Origin: an uncultured bacterium
GTDB taxonomy: Bacteria > Verrucomicrobiota > Kiritimatiellia > RFP12 > UBA1067
DNA length: 44,029 nt
Direction: 5' to 3'
NCBI GenBank assembly: GCA_902800055.1
Contig: CADCCW010000015.1
Location: 1-44,029, forward strand
Part shown: positions 1 through 6,387 of the stretch, one piece after another
Position numbering within the stretch: the stretch's first letter is position 1
How the letters are laid out: every line of letters starts with the position of its first letter
Made by a program: the position numbers and the translations under genes
Notes under the pieces: model-generated
What the model was told of the DNA's origin: nothing
The model's input: the letters and a program-made list of their open reading frames with translations, nothing else
Databases searched by the model: none

Positions 1-666
1 GCAGCCATCGCGGTCGCCGGCGTACTAGCGTTCGTGACCGCTCTCGTCTCGACGATCCGGATGAATGCGCCATTCTCCGATGTGGTGAATACGCTCTGGT
101 TCCTGGTACCGACCCTGTTCTCCATCCACCTCGCGCCCAAGGCGCTCGTGCTCATGCGCTCGTTCGTGGAGAAGCGCGAGGCAGAGGCGATCCGTCCCGA
201 GCTCATGTACATCATGAAGGTCGTCTGCGGGATCGGCGGACTGCTGCTTGGCGCGTACCTGCTCCTCTGCTTCAACTCCGACCTCGTGGTGCCGGCGATC
301 GTCGCGGTGGTGTTCGCGCTGCTGATGGTGATCTGCCTCGGCAGGCCGGAGATCGTCGGAGTCAAGCCTGGCAACCCGGAGAACTGCGTCGAGGAGATCA
401 TCGCGCTCGTCCTCTTCCCCGTCAAGGTCGTGATCGCGCTGATGACTCCGCTGATCGGCCTCGCCGCCGTCTGCGGCATCGTCTACGGCATTGTGCTGTG
501 GTTCGATGACGGGCTCGAGGCTGCGTTTGCGTTCGGCATTACCGCCGTCCTCCCGCTCGTGCTGCCGCTCGTCGTCTACTTCATGTACCTGCTCGCGGTC
601 TGCACGCTCGACCTCTACAGGGCGATCGTCTCGATTCCGCGCAAGCTGGACGAGCTGAAGAAGTAA
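1..666 (+). CDS. Integral membrane protein, 5' end cut by window edge
   Basis: The reading frame is open from base 1, and the first usable start inside the window is a GTG at 34. The hydrophobic residues before it (AAIAVAGVLAF) suggest that the true N-terminus lies outside the window. From the GTG, 210 residues are visible. They hold about four to five hydrophobic segments (around residues 15-40, 62-85, 88-105, 122-155 and 168-195) and end in a basic tail, RKLDELKK. I recognise no family or catalytic motif. It is probably a multi-spanning inner-membrane protein of unknown function. It stands alone on the plus strand and is closed by a strong terminator at 701-730. A 14-bp tandem repeat lies between stop and terminator. 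Confidence 0.7.
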   Translation, partial: AAIAVAGVLAFVTALVSTIRMNAPFSDVVNTLWFLVPTLFSIHLAPKALVLMRSFVEKREAEAIRPELMYIMKVVCGIGGLLLGAYLLLCFNSDLVVPAIVAVVFALLMVICLGRPEIVGVKPGNPENCVEEIIALVLFPVKVVIALMTPLIGLAAVCGIVYGIVLWFDDGLEAAFAFGITAVLPLVLPLVVYFMYLLAVCTLDLYRAIVSIPRKLDELKK

Positions 667-694
667 AATCCGCAGTATACAATCCGCAGTATAC
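667..694. repeat. Perfect 14-bp tandem duplication
   Basis: The unit AATCCGCAGTATAC occurs twice head to tail, at 667-680 and 681-694, directly after the stop codon at 664-666. Each unit contains the palindrome GTATAC. It may be a simple slippage duplication. No function is evident. Confidence 0.85.
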
Positions 695-700
695 AAAATG

Positions 701-730
701 ATCCCCGCCTGAGAGGGCGGGGATTTTTTT
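701..730 (+). terminator. Rho-independent terminator of the left-edge membrane protein
   Basis: A perfect 9-bp stem (ATCCCCGCC at 701-709, GGCGGGGAT at 716-724) with a 6-nt loop is followed by a run of T through 730. In the minus direction there is no T tract, so it serves the plus-strand gene ending at 666. Confidence 0.95.
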
Positions 731-750
731 GCGCGCGGTGTGTCGCTACC

Positions 751-1134
751 TTAGAGCACCGCGCCGACCAGCGCTCCGAGGAGCCCGCCCAGGAACGAAG
801 CCCCGAGATCGCAGTCGGTATGCGTGCAGACGACGGTCCCATGGTAGTGGTGCCTCGGCGGCGGAGGAGGAGGAGGTGGTGGTGGTGGTGGTGCCGGACG
901 GTGGTGATGCACAGGCAGCGCCTGCGGCCTCGTGTGGGCGAACTGGTGGGTGTTGTGGTGGGTGTTGTGGGCTGCCGGACGGGCGGGAGCGTGTCCCTTA
1001 TGGGCCGGAGCCTTCATGGCCGTAGGTGCCTTGCCGCGGGGCGGAGGGTTGCCTTTGGGGGCGGCAAGCGCGGTTCCGGTCATTGCTGCGCAGGCCGCCA
1101 GGGCAAGCGCGAGAGTCTTGAAGTTGTTGTTCAT
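751..1134 (-). CDS. Small secreted His/Pro-rich protein
   Basis: The 127-residue product has a clear Sec signal peptide (basic start MNNNFK, hydrophobic core LALALAACAAMTG, cleavage near TALA-AP). The mature part is rich in Lys, Pro and His. It includes clustered His residues (HNTHHNTHQFAH, then HHHRP), an uninterrupted run of 12 prolines, and a CTHTDC pair of cysteines. It ends with a glycine-zipper-like segment, GASFLGGLLGALVGAVL. The His/Cys content suggests metal binding and the zipper suggests membrane or envelope contact, but both are inference from composition. The start is supported by the SD-like AAAGGAA 7-8 nt before ATG. It is a single-gene unit converging on the plus-strand terminator. 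No known family was recognised. Confidence 0.7.
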   Translation of the reverse strand: MNNNFKTLALALAACAAMTGTALAAPKGNPPPRGKAPTAMKAPAHKGHAPARPAAHNTHHNTHQFAHTRPQALPVHHHRPAPPPPPPPPPPPPRHHYHGTVVCTHTDCDLGASFLGGLLGALVGAVL

Positions 1135-1282
1135 GGCGTGGTTCCTTTCTTCATTACGCGCAAGACCATTCTCGCGCTTACACTAGGTTAGGGAATCCCG
1201 CCAGCAGTTTCTGACGCATCAGCAGAAAATTTGTCTCTTCGGAGTTTTCTATTGGGAATGTGCGGCTTGGACGAGGATAGTA

Positions 1283-1547
1283 GAAACTCCGATGGTTGGG
1301 GCTCTCACTACCGTTTCGCTGCTTCGCATCTCGCAACCATGATCCAGGCCATGGCAGTTTTGTCTCGCACAGAGACGCAGAGGCGCAGAGTTTTTTAACT
1401 GGGGGCAAGCCCCCAGACCCCTCAGACCCCCTGCGGCGCAGCCGCAGATAAAAATCAAGGCAAGAATGACCGTGTAATCCGAATGTCAAATGCGAAGCAC
1501 AAAACATTCTGCGGAGCGTTAGCGAGAGCCCCACAGATCGGAGTTTC
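1283..1547. mobile_element. MITE-like element with imperfect terminal inverted repeats
   Basis: The otherwise gene-free stretch 1135-1595 contains a 265-bp unit bounded by inverted repeats at 1283-1319 and 1511-1547. By hand alignment 30 of 37 bases match, and the outer 24 match at 21. A second matching patch (TGCTTCGCAT) lies further in. Inside are two perfect hairpins (1399-1416 and 1431-1447) and a dispersed repeat (1363-1390). No transposase or convincing coding sequence is present. Short reading frames crossing it have no start signal and follow the repeat sequence. I see no clear target-site duplication. Confidence 0.55.
1363..1390 (+). repeat. Dispersed 28-bp repeat, copy 1 (CAGAGACGCAGAG type)
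   Basis: This sequence, built on CAGAGACGCAGAGGCGCAGAG, recurs inverted at 3294-3321 with 24 of 28 bases identical. It lies within the MITE-like element. Purine-rich repeats of this kind occur between genes in many environmental genomes; that is recollection, not a search result. Confidence 0.7.
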
Positions 1548-1595
1548 ACACACTACGCAGCCAAGACTCCCTCAAATATCTTGAAGAACCAATCA

Positions 1596-2111
1596 TTATT
1601 GAATGGCCGTAAACCGCCATTTGCGGCGCTGGTCGCGCGGAGAGGCGTAGGCGATGCCGATGCGCGGCGAGGCGGTGAACTTCGGCCGCGCCCCGTCGCT
1701 CTCGATCCAAAGACGCCGCGACGAAACGAGGTCTTCGCGGTTGAGCGAGCGGTCGATGTGCAGTGCCTTCGTGAGCCGCCCCGGCCCTTCCGCTCCCTCT
1801 ACGCCGCGGATAAGCACCGCCTCCGGACGCCCTTCGCGCCCCGTGACGACGTTCAGCATTTCGTGCATCCCATAGCAGAGATAGACATACGCGCAGCCGC
1901 CCGGCGAATACATCACGTCCGTCCGCGGCGTCCTCCCCTTGTGCGCATGGCAGGCCGTGTCCTCCTCGCCGCAGTATGCCTCCGTCTCGGTAATGCGCCG
2001 CCGCATGACCGTGCCGTCGTTCAGCCGACGGCAAAGCCACGCGCCCAAAAGCGCCTTCGCCGCCGTCACCGCGTCAATGCTGTAGTCGGCATCTGTCAAC
2101 CTACGCATCAT
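1596..2111 (-). CDS. 3-methyladenine (alkyladenine) DNA glycosylase, AAG/MPG family
   Basis: This base-excision repair enzyme removes alkylated purines such as 3-methyladenine and hypoxanthine from DNA. The 171-residue product shows the family core: ETEAY (residues 42-46, with the catalytic Glu at 44), a DTACH segment (His 55), GRTPRTDVMY, and GGCAYVYLCYGMHEMLNVV, which corresponds to the nucleotide-flipping pocket. Its length is normal for a bacterial member. The ATG at 2111 overlaps the stop of the upstream fic gene in an ATGA, so translation is probably coupled to Fic. A second ATG follows directly. The stop is TAA. Pairing a DNA repair glycosylase with a Fic enzyme is unusual. Confidence 0.93.
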   Translation of the reverse strand: MMRRLTDADYSIDAVTAAKALLGAWLCRRLNDGTVMRRRITETEAYCGEEDTACHAHKGRTPRTDVMYSPGGCAYVYLCYGMHEMLNVVTGREGRPEAVLIRGVEGAEGPGRLTKALHIDRSLNREDLVSSRRLWIESDGARPKFTASPRIGIAYASPRDQRRKWRFTAIQ

Positions 2112-3220
2112 TCCACCACCGCAGATAAAACATAATGCGTGGAGCGGCCTTGTCCCTCTTGACGGAGGATGCGCCTGGCAACGAGCGCGTTTATCTCGCG
2201 CGAGGCGGTGTCCTGCGACACCTTGCATATTTTCGCCCACTTGGAGGAAGTCAAGTTGCCGTCGAAACCGTCGAACAGCATGTTGAGCATCTTGCGCTGG
2301 TTCGCGGTGAACTCGTCGGCGGCATGTTCGCGCCAGAAATCCGCCTTGGCTAGTATCGCGGAAAGCTGCTCCTCGGCGGACGCCACGGCGCGGGCGTGAC
2401 AGCAGAGGAACCACTTCACCCACCTTGTCGCATCCAAGGTTCCGCGCTGTGCGCGTTCGATCTCGTCATAGTACGAGTCCTTCTCTTTCTGTATCTGCGC
2501 CGACAGCGAATAGAAGCGCATCGCCGACCTCTCGCCCTTCGCAAGCAGATATTCGGTAAGGGTACGGGCGAGACGTCCGTTGCCGTCGTCGAACGGGTGG
2601 AGCGTCAGGAACCAGAGATGCGCAATCGCCGCACCTACAAGCCATGGAGCGTTCCCCTTGCCGCCATTCACAAAATCAAGAAACCGCGACATCTCGCCTG
2701 CCAGCGTTTCCGCCTTCGGAGCGACGAAGTGAACTCTCTCCATCATCCCATGCCGCGACACAACCCGCATTGGGCCTTCACTGTCGTCTCGCAGCTTCCC
2801 CGCTGAAATCTTCACCATCCCCGAATAGCCAGTCGGGAAGAGCGCCGCATGCCACGCGAAAAGCCTCTCCATCGTCATTGGGCCCGCCCAATTGCGCGTT
2901 GCATCGAGGATCATGTCGGCCCGCGCCTCCGACTCGTGCGAAACCGTCCCCTTCGCGGCGGCAAGCGCAATCTCCATTCGCCGCGCGACGCTCGAGCGCA
3001 CGTCGTCGCGGTTGAGCCTTTCGCCCTCAATCGCGGCAGAATTCAGTATCTCAGACGAAAGCGTCTCGCAAACCGCCTCCTGGCGCATATCGAAGCCAAT
3101 GGCGTTTAACCGGCCGGAAAACCTCCCCAATCCAAAGGAAGCCTCGGCAAGATCTGCCTCGATTCCGGCGGCATCCCACCTGAAACGAGGCCAGTCCTTC
3201 TGCTGATAGATGTAGCGCAT
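2108..3220 (-). CDS. Fic family protein (AMPylase) with winged-helix C-terminus
   Basis: Fic proteins transfer AMP, or less often another nucleotide group, to target proteins. The 370-residue product has the signature HPFDDGNGRLAR (catalytic His about 208) and an N-terminal autoinhibitory-type motif, SAAIEG (residues 61-66, Glu 65), as in Fic proteins with an internal inhibition helix. The first ~90 residues resemble the DUF4172-type N-domain. The C-terminal ~60 residues (FTANQRKMLNMLFDG..., SKWAKICKVSQDTASREI) look like a winged helix-turn-helix. ATG at 3220 was chosen over an in-frame TTG at 3226. A promoter inside a 31-bp palindrome lies 19 nt upstream, which fits autoregulation through the C-terminal HTH. 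The stop overlaps the glycosylase start. Confidence 0.93.
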   Translation of the reverse strand: MRYIYQQKDWPRFRWDAAGIEADLAEASFGLGRFSGRLNAIGFDMRQEAVCETLSSEILNSAAIEGERLNRDDVRSSVARRMEIALAAAKGTVSHESEARADMILDATRNWAGPMTMERLFAWHAALFPTGYSGMVKISAGKLRDDSEGPMRVVSRHGMMERVHFVAPKAETLAGEMSRFLDFVNGGKGNAPWLVGAAIAHLWFLTLHPFDDGNGRLARTLTEYLLAKGERSAMRFYSLSAQIQKEKDSYYDEIERAQRGTLDATRWVKWFLCCHARAVASAEEQLSAILAKADFWREHAADEFTANQRKMLNMLFDGFDGNLTSSKWAKICKVSQDTASREINALVARRILRQEGQGRSTHYVLSAVVE

Positions 3221-3238
3221 CCACAATCTCCGCTGTTT

Positions 3239-3269
3239 TTGCGGATATTATACCATATAATCTCCGCAA
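3239..3269 (-). promoter_or_regulatory. fic promoter embedded in a 31-bp palindrome
   Basis: The outer arms TTGCGGA (3239-3245) and TCCGCAA (3263-3269) are perfect complements. The inner arms ATTATA and TATAAT (3247-3252, 3256-3261) flank a CCA/TGG centre. On the minus strand this gives the extended -10 TGGTATAAT. The start codon follows after 26 nt. A site this symmetric over the -10 box is a likely operator. Confidence 0.75.
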
Positions 3270-3293
3270 GATGCAAGTGCAACAGGCATGGTC

Positions 3294-3321
3294 CTCTACG
3301 TCTCCGCGTCTCTGCGCGAGA
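3294..3321 (-). repeat. Dispersed 28-bp repeat, copy 2 (inverted)
   Basis: This is the reverse complement of the repeat at 1363-1390 (24 of 28 identical). It lies between the end of hipA and the fic promoter, so the two copies bracket the fic-glycosylase unit in inverted orientation. Confidence 0.7.
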
Positions 3322-3333
3322 TGAATTCCTCCA

Positions 3334-4500
3334 TCATAGCCTCGCTCCCTTGCTCCCCTCCAGACTGCGACAGGCTTCAATGACGCGATCCAGGACTGGT
3401 TCGCTTTCGTCTCTGTCGAGACCCACATCCTTGGCGAGGCGCCGAAGATCGCCAACGCCGGGGTTTGCGCCTTCTCCGGAAACGGATAGCGTTTGCCACC
3501 CGTTTGGCCCTTCCGCATATGTGAAGTCGTAGAACGGCGCGAGCGACCAGCGCCCCTTCTCGTCCATCAGGAACGAGAAGTTCTTCAAGTGGTCATCCCT
3601 GTTGTGCGCGACCACGTTCAGGCAGGCGCGGCGAAACAACTCCGCCTTTGCCGACCTATCGTGCGTCAATGCGTCCGTCAACCTGAAGAGAATCGCGTAT
3701 TCATCGCCGGGGATCCTGAAGTCGGCATGGAGAAGTCCTGCCGCGCTCGCCATGTGGAAGCGTCCGCCTTTGTCCGTGCGGTCGAACCGCCGCGTCATGA
3801 AGAACTTGCCCGCCTTCGTCTCGACAAGACGGCTCGGCGCGATGTCTGCACCCGCCGCGACCGCCGCCTCATAGTAGCGCCATTCCATCTCGCCGGCCAT
3901 GTTGCCGTCGCGCCTCGTGTTGAACTTGACGATCCAATGCTCGAAGCCAGGCGGCAGGACGGGACTTTCCGCACATACCTCTCCTGTCTTGGGATTGTAG
4001 CCGACATACGCCTTGGGTCTCGCTCCGCCGGAACTTCCACCGGCCTTGCGAAGCCGTTGCAGTGCGTCCTCCGCCTCGCCCGCGTCAAACGCCATCGCCT
4101 CTTCCGCCAGCGCGGCGAGGTCGAACGCTTCGTTCGCCGCTTCCGCTGCTTCGTCCGCCGGCTCGTAGACAAGCGCCCCCTTCCCCGAACGCCCAACGCA
4201 CATCAGGCGCTCGGTTATAGTGGGGAGCCGCCCTTCGCGTTTCATGAACATCCTGTCAACTATTCGCCGTCCCCATCCATCCGGCAGCGAATCGTCGAAA
4301 AGTCCAAACGTCTCCATGTTCCCGGAGCGGTCGTACACCTTCAGTCCGCCGCCCGCGGGAAGACGAAACGGCGCCGGGTTTAGTCCCGACGAAAGAAACT
4401 CCCCCGCGAACTCAAACGCCGTGTCGCGCGCAATCTCGGAAAACGTGCCGACCTTCAGTTCGCACCCGCGTCCAAAGTCGAGTTTCACCGTCAGCTTCAT
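3334..4500 (-). CDS. hipA: HipA-type serine/threonine kinase toxin
   Basis: HipA toxins are kinases that phosphorylate translation factors such as GltX and induce dormancy. They are neutralised by HipB. The 388-residue product has the N-terminal HipA domain (FGLFDDSLPDGWGRRI around residues 65-80), the nucleotide loop GGSSGGARPK (154-163), the catalytic segment AHNRDDHLKNFSF (298-310) and the metal-binding APFYDFT (321-327). All key residues appear intact, so it is probably active. ATG at 4500 overlaps the stop of the upstream antitoxin in an ATGA, the normal hipBA order. It ends just before the dispersed repeat at 3294-3321. Confidence 0.93.
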   Translation of the reverse strand: MKLTVKLDFGRGCELKVGTFSEIARDTAFEFAGEFLSSGLNPAPFRLPAGGGLKVYDRSGNMETFGLFDDSLPDGWGRRIVDRMFMKREGRLPTITERLMCVGRSGKGALVYEPADEAAEAANEAFDLAALAEEAMAFDAGEAEDALQRLRKAGGSSGGARPKAYVGYNPKTGEVCAESPVLPPGFEHWIVKFNTRRDGNMAGEMEWRYYEAAVAAGADIAPSRLVETKAGKFFMTRRFDRTDKGGRFHMASAAGLLHADFRIPGDEYAILFRLTDALTHDRSAKAELFRRACLNVVAHNRDDHLKNFSFLMDEKGRWSLAPFYDFTYAEGPNGWQTLSVSGEGANPGVGDLRRLAKDVGLDRDESEPVLDRVIEACRSLEGSKGARL

Positions 4501-4841
4501 TTGGAGCCTCCTTTATGGCGAACGCGCTTGACGACCTTGGGTGCAGACTCGAAATCGCCATCAAGCGTCTTGGGGAACTTGACGAGCCGCAACTGTTCCT
4601 TGAGCATGTCCTCAAAGGCATCGAGCCGATTCAATGCAAACAGCACCTTGAAAAGCGTGTCGGTCGAGCTAAGCCCCGTCCGCTCCAACCGCGAGATCGT
4701 CGTCATCGGAACTCCCGAACGCCGCGCAAGGTCGGCTTGCGTCCATTCCTCGCGCTGACGCGCAAGCCTAACCAGCTCGCGCAAGCTCGCCAAGGTATCT
4801 TCAACCGTAGCTAGCGGCAATATATTGCTTAAATCGGTCAT
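4497..4841 (-). CDS. hipB: HipB-type antitoxin, Xre-family HTH repressor
   Basis: The 114-residue DNA-binding antitoxin is paired with HipA. An Xre/Cro helix-turn-helix spans about residues 30-60 (QREEWTQADLARRSGVPMTT, then ISRLERTG). The C-terminal tail is basic (RVRHKGGSK). By analogy with hipBA systems it should bind and neutralise HipA and repress its own operon. The start at 4841 sits 1 nt from a GTGGTA-TAT-TACCAC dyad at 4843-4857 that also contains the -10 box. The mRNA is therefore predicted to be leaderless and the operator to overlap the promoter. Confidence 0.92.
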   Translation of the reverse strand: MTDLSNILPLATVEDTLASLRELVRLARQREEWTQADLARRSGVPMTTISRLERTGLSSTDTLFKVLFALNRLDAFEDMLKEQLRLVKFPKTLDGDFESAPKVVKRVRHKGGSK

Positions 4842-4842
4842 G

Positions 4843-4857
4843 GTGGTATATTACCAC
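4843..4857 (-). promoter_or_regulatory. hipBA operator overlapping an extended -10
   Basis: A perfect 6-bp inverted repeat (GTGGTA / TACCAC) surrounds a TAT centre. Read on the minus strand it contains TGGTAATAT, an extended -10 with TAATAT at 4853-4848, 6 nt before the hipB ATG. Position and symmetry fit a HipB operator. Confidence 0.65.
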
Positions 4858-4894
4858 AATATTCTGCCGTTGTCAATGGCGGTCTGCGATTTGC

Positions 4895-5026
4895 CTAACA
4901 CGCCAGAGGAAGAGCCCCGACGCACCACACCGTCCGGTCGATTGGGTAGATGCCCAGCACGACCGCCACGCACACAAGCGCGGCGACCATCCACAAATCC
5001 CACTTGCACGACATCGAATTGCTCAT
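4895..5026 (-). CDS. Possible 43-residue single-span membrane protein
   Basis: A short frame of 44 codons starts 4 nt after the stop of the upstream gene (stop 5031-5033) and ends at 4895-4897. The product has one strong hydrophobic segment (DLWMVAALVCVAVVLGIYP) and four cysteines. Tight spacing and the membrane segment favour a real gene, but there is no obvious SD sequence, and a decayed or chance frame is possible. Nothing else is visible between 4858 and 5030. Confidence 0.4.
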   Translation of the reverse strand: MSNSMSCKWDLWMVAALVCVAVVLGIYPIDRTVWCVGALPLAC

Positions 5027-5030
5027 ACGC

Positions 5031-5405
5031 TTACATCGTCTTCCAGCTGCTCTCGTTTATTCCCCATCCACAAATCTCAAGTCGGCCACATGCATCGCAC
5101 CCAGTCGCGGCCACCAATGACTCCGGCGTTATTCGGAAATCCTTCAATCTCCCATTCCTGAATTTGAGCGCCACCTCTACTTGAACATTTTCGATTCCCC
5201 GAAGCACCTCACGCAGCTTGTCATACTCAGCCACAGCTGCATCACCACCCGGGAAGTAATATGAAGCGGAGAAATATCTTGTCTGTCCGTCTGGATTGCC
5301 CACGGCCTCGAAAGAAATCATCATGGCATCCAAGTCTCCCGCATCGTCCACAAACTCCAACGGCATCATTGCCGTCTTCCACTCAACTTTGCCAAATGGC
5401 CACAC
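5031..5405 (-). CDS. Hypothetical protein, 124 residues
   Basis: The frame starts at a GTG (5405) with an excellent SD sequence, AAAGGAGG, 5 nt upstream, which decides the start. The product is soluble, mixed alpha/beta in appearance and slightly acidic. It has a CDACGRLEIC cluster near the C-terminus that could hold a metal or a disulfide. There is no signal peptide or membrane segment, and I recognise no family. It lies 44 nt downstream of the kinase-like gene at 5450 on the same strand and may be its operon partner. Confidence 0.65.
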   Translation of the reverse strand: MWPFGKVEWKTAMMPLEFVDDAGDLDAMMISFEAVGNPDGQTRYFSASYYFPGGDAAVAEYDKLREVLRGIENVQVEVALKFRNGRLKDFRITPESLVAATGCDACGRLEICGWGINESSWKTM

Positions 5406-5449
5406 AATCGCCTCCTTTACCCTTTACTCATACGGCATTTCAAGGTGCG

Positions 5450-6376
5450 CTATTGCAACAACCCATGCGTTTTACTGCATTTGAGCTGGAACAGCTCCTC
5501 ATAGGAAAGATTACTAGGCAAGTCCTCTAATGAACCCTTCGCATCCTGACTTGATGGCGGCTCGAGTTCCACGTCCTTGAACAGCACTCCACCCTCAAAC
5601 ACACGAGCAACACCACCCACAAACTCAACTCTGCCGCCGTGCCGCCAAGGGAATATCTCATGATCGACATAGTGGAACACCCAACGTCCGTGCATGTCTC
5701 TAATGTAAAGCTCCACAACGTAAGGTTCGCCTGTACAGGTTTGCACAAGGACATACTCACGTCCGTCCGGCGTCTTCCCATGGTCGAGAATCCTCTCATG
5801 ACGCGAGCTGAACATATCCACAACAACCGCAACAAGAGTGGCGGACACCACAAGCCAAACCACGCCGATTGCAACACGCCACCATTTTCTCCGGCTGATT
5901 CCGACAACGAACAGCCACGTCGGCAAAGCAAACAGCACCAAAACAATCGCAACAACTAGTATTGCGGTCATAAACAGCCAGAGTACAGGTTGCCATGTAG
6001 CCTGCGGCATCCGCACTACGGCATTGCCGAACACGATTATCCCAACAACGGCGGCGAAGAGGGCGATTACCCAGACCGCGGCGGCGGAAACATCCTTCGC
6101 CTTTCCCGCAAGCTTGTTGAAGTCCGGCGAGACGAGGTCGACGACCGTTTCAATTGCCGTGTTGAACAGCTCCGCCCCGAGCACCATCGCGGAGCACACA
6201 AGAACCGCCACCCACTCAAGCGCCGTCAGGCGCAGGAGAAACCCGAGCGCCACAACTGCCGCAAACGCACAAAGCTGAATCCGGAAGTTCCGCTCACCCT
6301 TCGCCGCCGCGAGCAATCCTCGCATGGCAAATCCAACGCTCTTCGCAAAAGACGGATGCTGTTTCTTGTCGTCCAT
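5450..6376 (-). CDS. dgkA: DgkA-type diacylglycerol/undecaprenol kinase with extra C-terminal domain
   Basis: Residues 1-120 are a complete DgkA-fold integral membrane lipid kinase. The characteristic GERNFRIQ (27-34), AELFNTAIETVVDL (68-81) and AKDVSAAAVW motifs are present, as are three membrane helices. In Gram-positive bacteria and many others this family phosphorylates undecaprenol for cell-wall recycling. In E. coli it uses diacylglycerol. The protein is 308 residues, more than twice the usual ~120. The extension adds two more membrane segments (about 130-157 and 168-188) and a ~110-residue soluble domain (DGREYVLVQTC..., HGRWVFHYVDHEIFPW) that I cannot assign. ATG at 6376 lies 11 nt after the upstream stop with AGGGG as SD. 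The fusion is the notable point. Confidence 0.85.
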   Translation of the reverse strand: MDDKKQHPSFAKSVGFAMRGLLAAAKGERNFRIQLCAFAAVVALGFLLRLTALEWVAVLVCSAMVLGAELFNTAIETVVDLVSPDFNKLAGKAKDVSAAAVWVIALFAAVVGIIVFGNAVVRMPQATWQPVLWLFMTAILVVAIVLVLFALPTWLFVVGISRRKWWRVAIGVVWLVVSATLVAVVVDMFSSRHERILDHGKTPDGREYVLVQTCTGEPYVVELYIRDMHGRWVFHYVDHEIFPWRHGGRVEFVGGVARVFEGGVLFKDVELEPPSSQDAKGSLEDLPSNLSYEELFQLKCSKTHGLLQ

Positions 6377-6387
6377 TCAATTATCCC

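Noticed and set aside
865..900. GGT/GGA-rich tract as a regulatory microsatellite
   Set aside because: It is the coding sequence of the 12-proline run in the minus-strand gene.
1399..1447. Two perfect GC hairpins as terminators
   Set aside because: Neither is followed by a T tract on either strand. They are better explained as parts of the repeat element.
1178..1549. Open frame across the MITE-like element
   Set aside because: It has no SD sequence, follows repeat sequence and inverted ends, and its composition is not protein-like.
3221..3226. TTG as fic start
   Set aside because: ATG two codons later fits the promoter distance and gives the usual N-terminus.
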